Positions 8,262 to 16,650 of a stretch of DNA of 64,000 nucleotides are shown here, piece after piece. The notes beneath the pieces are model-generated. The model was not told the origin of the DNA and did not search any database. It saw only the letters and a program-made list of their open reading frames with translations. Positions within the stretch are counted from its first letter, which is position 1. Each line of letters opens with the position of its first letter. Source of the DNA: Phycisphaerae bacterium (GTDB taxonomy: Bacteria > Planctomycetota > Phycisphaerae > UBA1845 > Fen-1342). The stretch is from contig JAUIEC010000006.1 in assembly GCA_030428945.1 (NCBI GenBank), positions 244,526-308,525 on the forward strand, in the 5' to 3' direction. A program made the translations under genes and the position numbers.

Positions 8262-10193
8262 ATGGTTCGTTACGGATGGTTTGACCTGCTGCTGGCGTTG
8301 GTCGTTTTTGCGGCCTGGTCGCTGGCGGTTTCCGATCACCTTCTGCGGGTCACGACGGGGCAGGGGCTGCGTGCAGGAATGAACTTCCAGCAACAGGGCG
8401 ATTCCGGAGGTCGTTCACCAGAGCCTGGTGCGTCACGGAACGGCGATGCCGGCACCGTCGGTGACCCCGCCGCCCGCGACGCAGCCTCACCCCGCTCCGC
8501 CGACAGCGGGTGGACCCGACGCATCCTCTGCCTGTACCTGCCGTACTTCGAAACCGATCTGGTACGCCGCGACCTGTGGACCGGGGCGTCGTCCGCCACT
8601 TCGGGGGCACGGCGGAACGGCCGCACGCTTCCGTCCGGGCCGCCATCCGCCCGGGGCTTGCCCCCGACAGACTCGCAGTGCGGAGGGCCTGGAGAGTCGG
8701 GACACCAGGCGGCGCCGCTCGTGCTGACTCGTCGCACCGGCAGTTCCGTGTTTGTCGTCCAGGTCTGTCCGCGGGCCGCGGCGGCCGGCCTGGTGCCCGG
8801 AACGACACTCGGACAGGCCCAGGCCAGCGTTCCGGGCCTGCTGGCCCTGGAGTACGAGCAGGTCCGGGCAACCGGCACCCTGCAGCGGATTGCCCGCTGG
8901 AGCCAGCGCTTTTCTCCACTGGTCCAGATCTGCCCGCCGCGAACCCTGCTCATCGACGTCACCGGCTGCGGACCGCTGTTCGGCAGCGAACGAAATCTCG
9001 GACAGCAGGCCGTCGGGGCCCTGCTGCGACGCGGGCTGCGCGTTTCCTGCGCCCTGGCCGACACACCCGGAGCGGCCTGGGCGGTGGCCCATGCCAATCA
9101 CGAAGCCCTGACGGTCGTGCCGCCCGGCCATTCCAGCGCCTTCCTGGCCCCGCTTCCGCCGTCGACCCTGCGGCTCGAGCCGCAGACCTGCCAGCAACTG
9201 GCCACGCTCGGAGTGCGAACCATCGGCGACCTGTTCGTCCTGCCGCGGGCAGCCCTGTTCGCGCGCTTCGGCCCCGAGACGGTCCGGCGCCTGCAGCAGG
9301 CCCTGGGCGAGGTGATCGAACCGCTGGCGGACGAGACGCTCGCCGGTCAGCCGCAGTCGCAACTGGCTTTGGAGGAACCGATTCAGGACTGCCGGGTGGT
9401 CCGAAGCCTGGCCGGGCATCTGCTGGAAGAGTTGTTCGAACAGTTGAGTTGCCGCGAGTTGTCGCTCGGTCGCCTGCTGGTGCTGGCATCGTTCGCCAAC
9501 GCCGATCCGGCCCGGCTCGAGATCCGACTGGCCCGCCCGGCCCGGTCCTCCGGACACGTCGCCCGGCTGCTGTCCGATCGCCTCGAACAACTCGACCTGA
9601 AGAACCAGGCAGGCACGACGCCGCACGCCCATGTCCCGGAGACCGACTGCGCGCTGCCGGACGGGCTTCTCGGACTGCGCCTGGTGGCCGCGGAAACCAG
9701 CCCGTGGCGCAGTCGGCAGGTCCGCATGTTCGACCAGGCGGACTTCGAGCAGGAGGAGTCACTCAGCGTGCTGATCGACCAGGTGCGCAACCGGCTTGGT
9801 CCGGATTCGGTCCGTCGGCCCGAACTGGTCGACGATCATCAGCCGGAACGGTCGTTCCATTACGTTTCGGCGGAAATCGACCAGCAGGCCGGGGACCCGT
9901 CCGAATCCGAGGACGGTGCCGGGTCGGAGCGGCCGGCGCGTCTGCTGGCGGAACCGCAACCGCTGCGGGTGATCACCGGAGCCGGTGCCGGCCCGCCGAC
10001 CTGGTTCGCGTCCGGCCCGGTCGAGCACCTGGTCCAGCAGAGCTGGGGTCCGCAGCGCGTAGAGACCGCCTGGTGGCGTGGCCCGGACGTTCGTCGCGAT
10101 TACTACCGCGTAGCGACCGACCTCGGCGAGCAGTTCTGGATCTACCGCGATGCCGTGTCCGGTCGCTGGTTCCTGCATGGAGTATTCGTCTGA
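8262..10193 (+). CDS. imuB: ImuB-like inactive Y-family polymerase protein
   Basis: The protein belongs to the Y-family DNA polymerase fold but has the ImuB features. The palm starts with RILCLYLPYFETDLVRR (about residue 86), where active polymerases have MDxDxF. Around residue 229 it has LLIDVTGCGPLFGS in place of the catalytic SxDE motif, so it should be catalytically dead. In other bacteria ImuB is the hub that binds the beta clamp, ImuA and DnaE2. The C-terminus (RVETAWWRGPDVRRDYYRV ... GRWFLHGVFV) is the small domain usual in ImuB. The first 85 residues are odd: a hydrophobic stretch (WFDLLLALVVFAAWSLAV) and a Gly/Pro/Ser linker. I chose ATG 8262 because GGAGG lies 9 bases upstream; an ATG at 8379 would remove the hydrophobic part. 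No dnaE2 is adjacent. Confidence 0.85.
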   Translation: MVRYGWFDLLLALVVFAAWSLAVSDHLLRVTTGQGLRAGMNFQQQGDSGGRSPEPGASRNGDAGTVGDPAARDAASPRSADSGWTRRILCLYLPYFETDLVRRDLWTGASSATSGARRNGRTLPSGPPSARGLPPTDSQCGGPGESGHQAAPLVLTRRTGSSVFVVQVCPRAAAAGLVPGTTLGQAQASVPGLLALEYEQVRATGTLQRIARWSQRFSPLVQICPPRTLLIDVTGCGPLFGSERNLGQQAVGALLRRGLRVSCALADTPGAAWAVAHANHEALTVVPPGHSSAFLAPLPPSTLRLEPQTCQQLATLGVRTIGDLFVLPRAALFARFGPETVRRLQQALGEVIEPLADETLAGQPQSQLALEEPIQDCRVVRSLAGHLLEELFEQLSCRELSLGRLLVLASFANADPARLEIRLARPARSSGHVARLLSDRLEQLDLKNQAGTTPHAHVPETDCALPDGLLGLRLVAAETSPWRSRQVRMFDQADFEQEESLSVLIDQVRNRLGPDSVRRPELVDDHQPERSFHYVSAEIDQQAGDPSESEDGAGSERPARLLAEPQPLRVITGAGAGPPTWFASGPVEHLVQQSWGPQRVETAWWRGPDVRRDYYRVATDLGEQFWIYRDAVSGRWFLHGVFV

Positions 10194-10279
10194 CCGGACC
10201 TTTGCCGTTCGATTCCGCGCATCGGCGTGTGGCACCGTCGCCACCCGCCGGCTGCCAACGGAACACGGCAGGGTCGCTA

Positions 10280-10835
10280 CGCGGGGAACAGTGCACCCGC
10301 GCGTGGGACGTTCCACTGCGCGGGGACCGTGCCATAGCGCGGGGGCCAGTGCAACTGCATGAGGGGCCATCGCGGGGGACCAGCGCAACTGCGTCGGGGA
10401 CAGCGCACCTGCGTCCGGCACATGCAACTGCGCCCGGGACGGTGCAACTGCGGCGAAGGCGACCGTGCTTCCCGCACTGCGGGGGGGCGAACTGCGCGGT
10501 GGGCACTGCAATGGCGCGGTGGACCATCCAACGCGCGGGGACCGTGCCATGGCGCGGTGGACCGTGCAACTGCACGGGGGGACCATCGCGGGGGACCAGC
10601 GCACCTGCGTCCGAGACGTGCAACTGCGTCCGGGGACCGTGCAAATGCGTCGGGGACAGCGCACCTGCGGCCGGAACGTGCACCTGCGTCCGGGACGGTG
10701 CAACTGCGGCGAAGGCGACCGTGCTTCCCGCACTGCGTGGGGGGGGCGCACTGCGCGGTGGGGCACTGCAATGGGGGGGGACCATCCAACTGCGCGGGGA
10801 CCGTGCCATAGCCCCGGGGGACCGTGCCACAAAGG
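10280..10835. repeat. Degenerate ~20-nt tandem repeat array downstream of imuB
   Basis: About 25 imperfect units follow a consensus close to CGTGCAACTGCGTCGGGGAC. Unit length varies (13-22 nt) and the most constant parts are TGCAACTGCG and GGGAC. A longer pattern is superimposed: 10435-10500 recurs at 10691-10756, an offset of 256 bases, and similarity continues beyond. There is no alternation of constant repeats and unique spacers, so this is not a CRISPR array. Open frames cross it in several phases with low-complexity translations, so coding is unlikely. The remaining parts of the 10194-11003 gap show no gene. Confidence 0.85.
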
Positions 10836-11003
10836 TGGATCGTCCGGCTCATCCGCCGGTACGGGGGGGCCGAGGGCGGCTCCGGTTATCGGATGAACGC
10901 CCGGAATCTGCCATCGGCCGGGATTGTTTGGTCAACGCGTGCGGCAATCCGGACGATGACCCGGTTAGTCCCCGCGCACGTTTGACGGGGCAGGACGCTC
11001 TGG

Positions 11004-12410
11004 ATGCAGGCCCGCTTCACTCAACGCTGGTTCCTCGTAGCGATCATTGCGACCGCCCAGTTGACCTGTCTGCTGATCGGGCAGACGTGGTTCGTCGGCC
11101 GCCTCGAGACCGAACTGCGCAACAACCGCCAGCAGGCCGCCCTGTCGCAGAACCAGGCGATCGTCAACGGGATCGCGGCCTACATCTCCGCACTGCCGCC
11201 CGAAGTCGACCAGATTGATCACCGCGAAATCACCCGCCTGACCCAGTGGGCCGGCGTGATCCACCGCCCCGAGTTCTGCACCATCCGCCTGGTCAACCGC
11301 GCCGGTGAAGTCATCGCCCAGCCCGGATTCGACGAATGGCTTCCGAGCAGCGAATCGCAGGTGATCGAACCGCTGGTCCTTCTCGACGGCCGCCGCATCC
11401 GCATCGAACAACTCCCCGAAGCCGACCTGTCCTACGCCCAGGGCGCCCTGCTTCGCCACGACGGCCTCCACTGGACCGCCGCCCAGTACGTCCCCCGCTT
11501 CGACATCACCGTGGTGGCCGAACGACCCGAGGCCGCCATCGGCCGGGACATCGAAATGGTCATCGCCGCGATCGATGTCGCCGGCGTCTGGATCGCGATC
11601 TTCATCTCGATCATGAGCTTCCTGATGGTCACCATGATCGTGCAGCGCTACGAGCACCGCCTGCAGGCCGTCAACGCCGGACTGACCGACACCATCGCGC
11701 GCCGCGAACGCGACCTGCTCTCGACCCGCGACGCGGTCGTGTTCGGCCTGGCGAAACTGGCCGAGTCACGCGATGACGACACCGGCCAGCACCTGGAACG
11801 CATCCGCCATTACGTCCGCCTGCTGGCCGAGGAACTGGTCCGCGATTATCCGGACCTTACGCCGGATGCGATCGAACTGATGTGCGTGACGTCCTCGCTG
11901 CACGACATCGGCAAAGTCGGCATTCCCGACGCGGTCCTGCTGAAGCCGGGCAAGCTGACGGCCGAAGAACGGGCGATCATCCAGAAACACCCGCTGATCG
12001 GCGGCGACTGCCTGATGGCGATTCGACAGCGACTCGGCAACGACAGCTTCCTCGACGTCGCCTGCGAGATCGCGTTCGCTCACCACGAACGCTGGGACGG
12101 TGGCGGATATCCGTTCGGCCTGAAGGGTGACCAGATCCCGCTGGCGGCCCGCGTCGTGTCCCTCGCCGACGTCTACGACGCCCTGACGATGCAGAGGGCC
12201 TACAAGGCCGCCATGCCGCACGACGTCGCCCGGAAGATCATCATCGAAGGGAACGGCACCCAGTTCGACCCGCGCGTCGTCGACGCCTTCGTGCGGGCCG
12301 AACACAAGTTCCGCCTGTGCGCCGAACACCACAACGCCCGCACGGCCGGACAGCTCGAAACCGACCCCGACCACCGCATGGCAACCGCCGGCGCTGCCAC
12401 CAACAGCTAG
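11004..12410 (+). CDS. Membrane sensor with HD-GYP domain (c-di-GMP phosphodiesterase)
   Basis: The protein of 468 residues has an N-terminal membrane helix (about 8-28), an extracytoplasmic sensor region (about 30-190), a second helix (VWIAIFISIMSFLMVTMIV, about 196-214), a short coiled-coil linker and a C-terminal HD-GYP domain. The hallmark residues are present: HDIGKVGIPD near residue 300, HPLIGGD, HHERWDGGGYP near 360, and DVYDALTMQRAYK. HD-GYP proteins of this type hydrolyse cyclic di-GMP. The intact GYP motif argues for activity. The ligand of the sensor region is unknown. ATG 11004 has AGGA about 8 bases upstream. The motAB genes elsewhere in the window make motility control a plausible output, but that is inference. 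Confidence 0.92.
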   Translation: MQARFTQRWFLVAIIATAQLTCLLIGQTWFVGRLETELRNNRQQAALSQNQAIVNGIAAYISALPPEVDQIDHREITRLTQWAGVIHRPEFCTIRLVNRAGEVIAQPGFDEWLPSSESQVIEPLVLLDGRRIRIEQLPEADLSYAQGALLRHDGLHWTAAQYVPRFDITVVAERPEAAIGRDIEMVIAAIDVAGVWIAIFISIMSFLMVTMIVQRYEHRLQAVNAGLTDTIARRERDLLSTRDAVVFGLAKLAESRDDDTGQHLERIRHYVRLLAEELVRDYPDLTPDAIELMCVTSSLHDIGKVGIPDAVLLKPGKLTAEERAIIQKHPLIGGDCLMAIRQRLGNDSFLDVACEIAFAHHERWDGGGYPFGLKGDQIPLAARVVSLADVYDALTMQRAYKAAMPHDVARKIIIEGNGTQFDPRVVDAFVRAEHKFRLCAEHHNARTAGQLETDPDHRMATAGAATNS

Positions 12411-12466
12411 GCCGCTCTCCGCCAGGAAGAAACGCCGTCACCGGTTCGGTGGCGCCGACAGGGTCG

Positions 12467-12982
12467 CTACCGCAGCAGCCACCCGAAGAAGCCGGTTCGT
12501 CCGAGACGGCGGGCCGCCTCGGCGGCGTCGCGAATGTCCTTCAGTTCATCGCGGCGGCGGGCGAGCTGCAGTTCGATCTTCGCCTTCTTCGCGATGACAT
12601 CGCCGTGCTTCCATTCCTCGGGATGGTCCTGGGCGTACTCCCAGTAGATCTGGCATTTCTCCAGTTCGCCGCGGTCCAGCCAGATCCCGGCGCACTTCGG
12701 GCAGCAGTCGATCTGAATGTCGTTCCAGTAGCGGAAGTTCTGCTTCTCCATCGCCGTGCCGCAGGTCATGCACCAGAGCACCTCCTTGCTGTCGGATTCG
12801 TCGGCCAGATCCATCATCCGCTGACGAACCGGCTCCGGCATCTGCACGTCGCGGCGGGACAGGATCACTTCCAGACGCTGCGGGTGCATCCAGTGCCCGC
12901 CGCAACCGCCGCAGTTGTAAACCCGGGCGCCTTCGTAATCGATCGGATCAGCCTGAATCTTGCAGACGGGACAACGCGGCAT
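12467..12982 (-). CDS. Zinc-ribbon (zf-TFIIB type) protein
   Basis: The 171-residue protein has two zinc-ribbon units: CPVCKIQADPIDYEGARVYNCGGCGGHW at the N-terminus (four cysteines in two pairs) and CMTCGTAMEKQ with CPKCAGIWLDRGEL around residues 70-110. The pattern CPxCxGxWLDRGEL is the signature of the zf-TFIIB family, whose biochemical role is unclear. The remaining C-terminus is a basic, helical tail ending in RTGFFGWLLR. ATG 12982 has AAGGAG 7 bases upstream, which sets the start well inside a longer open frame. It follows the PLP decarboxylase on the same strand with a gap of 53 bases and may be cotranscribed. The 3' end converges with the HD-GYP gene. Confidence 0.85.
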   Translation of the reverse strand: MPRCPVCKIQADPIDYEGARVYNCGGCGGHWMHPQRLEVILSRRDVQMPEPVRQRMMDLADESDSKEVLWCMTCGTAMEKQNFRYWNDIQIDCCPKCAGIWLDRGELEKCQIYWEYAQDHPEEWKHGDVIAKKAKIELQLARRRDELKDIRDAAEAARRLGRTGFFGWLLR

Positions 12983-13035
12983 CGCGGGACTCCTTGCATC
13001 TCCCGCCAATCTAACGCCACCTGCTCGCGACCGCA

Positions 13036-14493
13036 TTACAAAGCGGCCACGAGTCTCGCACGCTCCTCCTGCAGCAACTGCCAGACGCGCTCCACGTGCG
13101 CTGCGGTCGTCCGCAGATTGCCGATCGTCACGCGAATCACGAACGCCCCGTTCAGCTTCGTGTGCGACAGGAACACGTCCCCGTGCGCATTCACCGCCCG
13201 CAGCAGGTCCTCGTTCAACTCGTCGACCCGCTCCGGCGACGCGCCCGACACCGTCGCCCGCAGGCAGACCGTGCTGAACGGCACCGGCGCCACGCACGCA
13301 AAGCCGTCCGTCGCCGCGATCTTCGCCGCCAGGTCCTTCGCCAGCCGGCAGTGATAACGGATCCGCTCCTGCAGACCACGAACGCCGAACGCCCGGATCA
13401 CCATCCACAGCTTCAACGCGCGGAAACGGCGCCCCAACTGCACGCCATAGTCCATCAGGTTCGTCTCGGCCGTGTCGTCCGTGCGCAGGTACTCCGGCAC
13501 GATCGAGAAGGCCCGCCGCAGCGTGTCCGGCTCGCGGGCGTAGAGCACCGAACAGTCGACCGGAACGAACAGCCACTTGTGCGGGTTCAGCACCAGCGTG
13601 TCGGCCCGCGAAAGGCCCGGCATCAGCGCGCGATATTCGGGACAGATCGCCGCGCTCCCGCCGTAGGCCGCGTCGATGTGCAGCCAGAGCGACTCGGCCG
13701 CGCACAGGTCGGCGATCGGATCGACCGGATCGATGCTGGTCGTGGAGGTCGTGCCGACCGTCGCGACCACGGCCAGCGGCCGCATCCCGGCCGCCCGGTC
13801 GCGGGCGACGGCGTCGCGCAGCGCGGCCACGTCGAGGCGGAAGTCCGCGTCGGCGGGCAGCCGGACCAGGTGATCGAGTCCGAGTCCGAGCGTGATCATC
13901 GCCTTGTCGATCGAGGAGTGCGCGTGTTCGCTGCAGTAGACCCGCAGGGGCGGCAGATCCGGGCGGCCGGCCAGGCCCCGGCGGCGAATGTCGAGGTCGG
14001 GCTGGTTTTCGCGGGCGGCCGCCAGTGCCAGCAGCGACGCGATCGAAGCGGTGTCGTTGATGTGCCCGGCGAAGGCGGGGTCGAGTCCGATCATCTGGCG
14101 CAGCCAGTCGCAGGTCCGCTGTTCCAGTTCCGTGGCGGCCGGCCCGGTCTTCCACAGCATGGCGTTGACGTTCAGGGTCGCGGCCAGCGTTTCGGCCAGG
14201 ACGCCGGGGGCCGACCCGGTGATCGAGAAGTACGCCATGAAGCCGGGGTGGTTCCAGTGCGTGCAGTTGGGTTCGATCAGTTCGCGATAGTCCGCGAGGA
14301 TGTGGTCGAGTGATTCGGGTTGATCGGGCGGTTCGGCCGGCAGGCTGGCGGCCACCTGTCCGGGGGTCGTTCGCGGAACGACCGGATAACGATGCGACCC
14401 GGTCAGGTATTCGGCGGCGAGTTGGCCGACCCGCTGGAAGGCGGCGTTGAAGTCTTCGACCGGGATGTCGCCGGGTGGCTGGTTCTGGGTCAT
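13036..14493 (-). CDS. PLP-dependent group II (aromatic amino acid type) decarboxylase
   Basis: The sequence follows group II PLP decarboxylases over its full length (485 residues, the usual size). Visible features are THWNHPGFMAYFSITGSAPG, a cofactor-contacting YCSEHAHSSIDKA segment, the aspartate in WLHIDAAYGGSA, and the PLP-binding lysine in NPHKWLFVPVDCS (about residue 305). Family members decarboxylate L-DOPA, tryptophan, tyrosine, phenylalanine or related amino acids to amines. The exact substrate cannot be read from this sequence. It is probably cytosolic. The zinc-ribbon gene lies 53 bases downstream on the same strand. The start ATG at 14493 matches the family start. Upstream, a 270-bp region is shared with the divergent coiled-coil gene; no clear promoter pair was found there. 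Confidence 0.92.
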   Translation of the reverse strand: MTQNQPPGDIPVEDFNAAFQRVGQLAAEYLTGSHRYPVVPRTTPGQVAASLPAEPPDQPESLDHILADYRELIEPNCTHWNHPGFMAYFSITGSAPGVLAETLAATLNVNAMLWKTGPAATELEQRTCDWLRQMIGLDPAFAGHINDTASIASLLALAAARENQPDLDIRRRGLAGRPDLPPLRVYCSEHAHSSIDKAMITLGLGLDHLVRLPADADFRLDVAALRDAVARDRAAGMRPLAVVATVGTTSTTSIDPVDPIADLCAAESLWLHIDAAYGGSAAICPEYRALMPGLSRADTLVLNPHKWLFVPVDCSVLYAREPDTLRRAFSIVPEYLRTDDTAETNLMDYGVQLGRRFRALKLWMVIRAFGVRGLQERIRYHCRLAKDLAAKIAATDGFACVAPVPFSTVCLRATVSGASPERVDELNEDLLRAVNAHGDVFLSHTKLNGAFVIRVTIGNLRTTAAHVERVWQLLQEERARLVAAL

Positions 14494-14763
14494 GGTGCGT
14501 CAGCTCCGCGCGTTTCTCGGACCGGTGATGGTATCCGCTGGACGTCGGGTGGGGTTCCGGCGGATTGGTGTTGCGTCTCCAAATCTTGGCCGCACGGTGT
14601 CGAATGTATCTCATACTGGTAGTGAACGCCCTCCTGCGGTCACGGGAGTGGCATGTCGGGCAGCCTGCCGGCGGAAGGCTCCGCCAGGTTCGCCGCGTGG
14701 CATGCGTTGGCAAATCGGCACAGGAACTGCGAAAGAGCAGGCGGGAAGCCGGGTGTAATCACG

Positions 14764-15783
14764 ATGCAGGGCAATCCACACGACAGGCTGGCGGAGATTT
14801 CGTCGCAGTCTCAGGCGGCGTTTGAAGCGCTGGGGGTTTTTGAAGAGGAACTTCGCGGCGAACTGCAGGCGTTCGAGTCGCAGGTCTCCGCGCTCGACGC
14901 GCGCGACGAGGCGCTGCGCGAACGTGAACAGGCGCTCGAGGAGCGCGGCCGGCAACTCGACCAGGCCGAGCAGGAATGCGGCCAGCGCCGCGACCAGCTT
15001 GGCAAGGACGAGGCGGAGCTTGGTGAACAGCGGGCGGCGATCGAGAACGAGCGGGTCGCCCTGCGCGAGCTGGAAGAGCAGATCACCGGCCGCGAGGAAC
15101 AGCTTGCGCTGCGCCAGCAGAATCTCGATACCCGCGAGCAGGAACTGAACAACCGCGACGAGGAATTCGCCACGCGGACCAGCGAGTTCGAGGCCGAGCG
15201 GGCGACCTACGCCACGCAGATGGCCGAACTCGAAACCCGCCGGGACGGACTGAAGCAGCAGGAACACGACCTGGAGACGCGGTTCGTCGAGCTGAAGAAC
15301 GGACAGCTTGAGCTCGAAACGCGGCGACAGGCGCTCAACGACCGCGAGTCGGCCATGGGCAAGTTCCAGCAGGCCTTCTCGCAGATGGCCGCGGCCTTCG
15401 GCGGCAAGGTGCCGGACCTCGAGCAGTTCATGGCCGCGAGCATGGCGGAGAGCGGCAACGGCCTCGTCAACGGGGCAGCGCCCGAGCCTGCGGACGAGGA
15501 ACCAGCGCCGGCTGAGAAGGCCGCCCCGGCACCGGAGCCGGCCCTGGTGGCGGCCGGGGTCAACGGGGCGGGCAGTGCGGACGCTGAGGAGGAGGCGGTG
15601 GTCCGCGACTCGGACGGCGACAGCATCGACACCGGCGACTTCAGTCCGGACGAGATGGAGAAGCTGCGCGTGCTGCGGCGTCTCGGTCGCGCGAAGGACG
15701 ACGAGATCGTGGCCCGGATCCGCTCGGAGCGCGACAACCCGCCGGCAGCACGTAAGCCGCAGAAGAAGCGCCGCTGGTGGTAG
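14764..15783 (+). CDS. Coiled-coil protein of unknown function
   Basis: This protein of 339 residues is dominated by a long heptad-rich coiled coil from about residue 15 to 200, with repeated elements such as LREREQALEERGRQLDQAEQ. A proline/alanine-rich linker follows, then a short C-terminal region (SPDEMEKLRVLRRLGRAKDDEIVARI) and a basic tail ending RKPQKKRRWW. No catalytic domain is visible. Such proteins are common in Planctomycetota and may act as scaffolds; a specific role cannot be given. I chose ATG 14764 because the coiled coil begins directly after it and upstream codons do not look coding; an upstream start at 14653 is possible. It is divergent from the decarboxylase gene. Confidence 0.75.
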   Translation: MQGNPHDRLAEISSQSQAAFEALGVFEEELRGELQAFESQVSALDARDEALREREQALEERGRQLDQAEQECGQRRDQLGKDEAELGEQRAAIENERVALRELEEQITGREEQLALRQQNLDTREQELNNRDEEFATRTSEFEAERATYATQMAELETRRDGLKQQEHDLETRFVELKNGQLELETRRQALNDRESAMGKFQQAFSQMAAAFGGKVPDLEQFMAASMAESGNGLVNGAAPEPADEEPAPAEKAAPAPEPALVAAGVNGAGSADAEEEAVVRDSDGDSIDTGDFSPDEMEKLRVLRRLGRAKDDEIVARIRSERDNPPAARKPQKKRRWW

Positions 15784-15925
15784 GCGGCGTCCTGTTGTTC
15801 GCGGCGGACGTACCACTGCTCCGGAGCAGATCGTAGGGTGCGTCATCGACGCGGCCGACCGCGATCACGGTAAGGCGGGCGCCCCGGGCGTCGATGCCGC
15901 ACCGCGTGGCGAGACATCGTACCGT

Positions 15926-15950
15926 TCCCCACCCTTCCGCTCGCTCAAGG
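15926..15950 (+). repeat. Dispersed short repeat (CCCCACCCTTCCGCTCGC family)
   Basis: The sequence CCCCACCCTTCCGCTCGC followed by TCAAGG recurs at 43936-43968 (with an extra TGCGCTCGC) and, degenerate and inverted, at 51307-51333. All three sit in intergenic DNA next to gene ends. It is a dispersed repeat without coding content. Confidence 0.7.
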
Positions 15951-15971
15951 AAGAAGCACCCCGGCGCTTGT

Positions 15972-16001
15972 GCCACTGCTCTTGCGCTCTTGAGCAGTGG
16001 C
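15972..16001. terminator. Hairpin between convergent genes
   Basis: GCCACTGCTC (15972-15981) and GAGCAGTGGC (15992-16001) form a perfect 10-bp stem with a 10-base loop. It lies between the ends of the convergent coiled-coil and cyclase genes. A related palindrome, CTGCTCCGGAGCAG, lies at 15816-15829. There is no clear T-tract on either strand, so termination efficiency is uncertain. Confidence 0.55.
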
Positions 16002-16023
16002 TTCTCGGACGATGATGTCTGTC

Positions 16024-16650
16024 TCAGTGCGAGCCCTGTCGCAGCACGGCGCGAACCGGACTGGCGTCAAAGCCTGCCAGCCGCAGGGGCAGGGCGATCA
16101 GTTCGTAGGTTCCTTCCGGAACGTCGGCCAGGACGAGTCCTTCCAGGATGGCCATGTCGTTGGCCAGGAAGCGGGCGTGGGCGGGCAGGTCCTTCGACGA
16201 GAACAGGTCCACGCTCGGCGTGTCGATGCCGACCAGGATGACGCCGCGGGCGTGCAGCGCGTCGACCAGTTCCGGTTCCAGCCCGGCGAAGTCCTCGTTG
16301 AAGCGGTTCGGGTCGGGGTACGTTCCGGTCCGCAGCAGCAGCCGCGTCGTGGATTCCACGCGGGCGAGGATTTCGGGACCGACCCGCGTTCCGGGCGCGG
16401 CCGGGCAGTCCAGCACCTGCGCGGGTCCCAGGTAGGTCCGCAGGTCGCGCTGCTCGATCGTGGGGGCCGTCGTGCCGTAGTGGCTGGGGGCGTCGGCATG
16501 GGCGCCGGCGTGCACGGTCGTGTGCAGCGTCGAGAGCGTCAGGTTGTCACCCCGCCGCATGTCGAGCAGCACTTCGCGCTGCGGGCTCGTATCACCCGGC
16601 CAGACGGCCATCGCCGGGCTGATCTCCGGCGAAATGTCGTAGAGCTTCAT
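16024..16650 (-). CDS. Cyclase-family metal hydrolase (KynB-like)
   Basis: The 208-residue protein belongs to the cyclase/arylformamidase family. The metal-binding motif HAGAHADAPSHY (HxGTHxDxPxH type) is present, as are the opening LYDISPEISPAMAVWPGDTSP and the later GIDTPSVDLFSSKDLPAHARFL. KynB members hydrolyse N-formylkynurenine in tryptophan breakdown; related members act on other amides or lactones, so the substrate is not certain. The start ATG at 16650 overlaps the stop of the prolyl oligopeptidase gene by four bases (ATGA), so the two are translationally coupled. The glutaryl-CoA dehydrogenase 33 kb away belongs to the same catabolic route in some organisms, but this link is inference. 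Confidence 0.88.
   Translation of the reverse strand: MKLYDISPEISPAMAVWPGDTSPQREVLLDMRRGDNLTLSTLHTTVHAGAHADAPSHYGTTAPTIEQRDLRTYLGPAQVLDCPAAPGTRVGPEILARVESTTRLLLRTGTYPDPNRFNEDFAGLEPELVDALHARGVILVGIDTPSVDLFSSKDLPAHARFLANDMAILEGLVLADVPEGTYELIALPLRLAGFDASPVRAVLRQGSH

Noticed and set aside
10280..10835. Possible CRISPR array
   Set aside because: Units are degenerate and contiguous, without constant repeats separated by unique spacers.
8510..11218. 902-codon plus frame through imuB and the 20-nt array
   Set aside because: It is out of frame with imuB, and its second half is the low-complexity translation of the repeat array.
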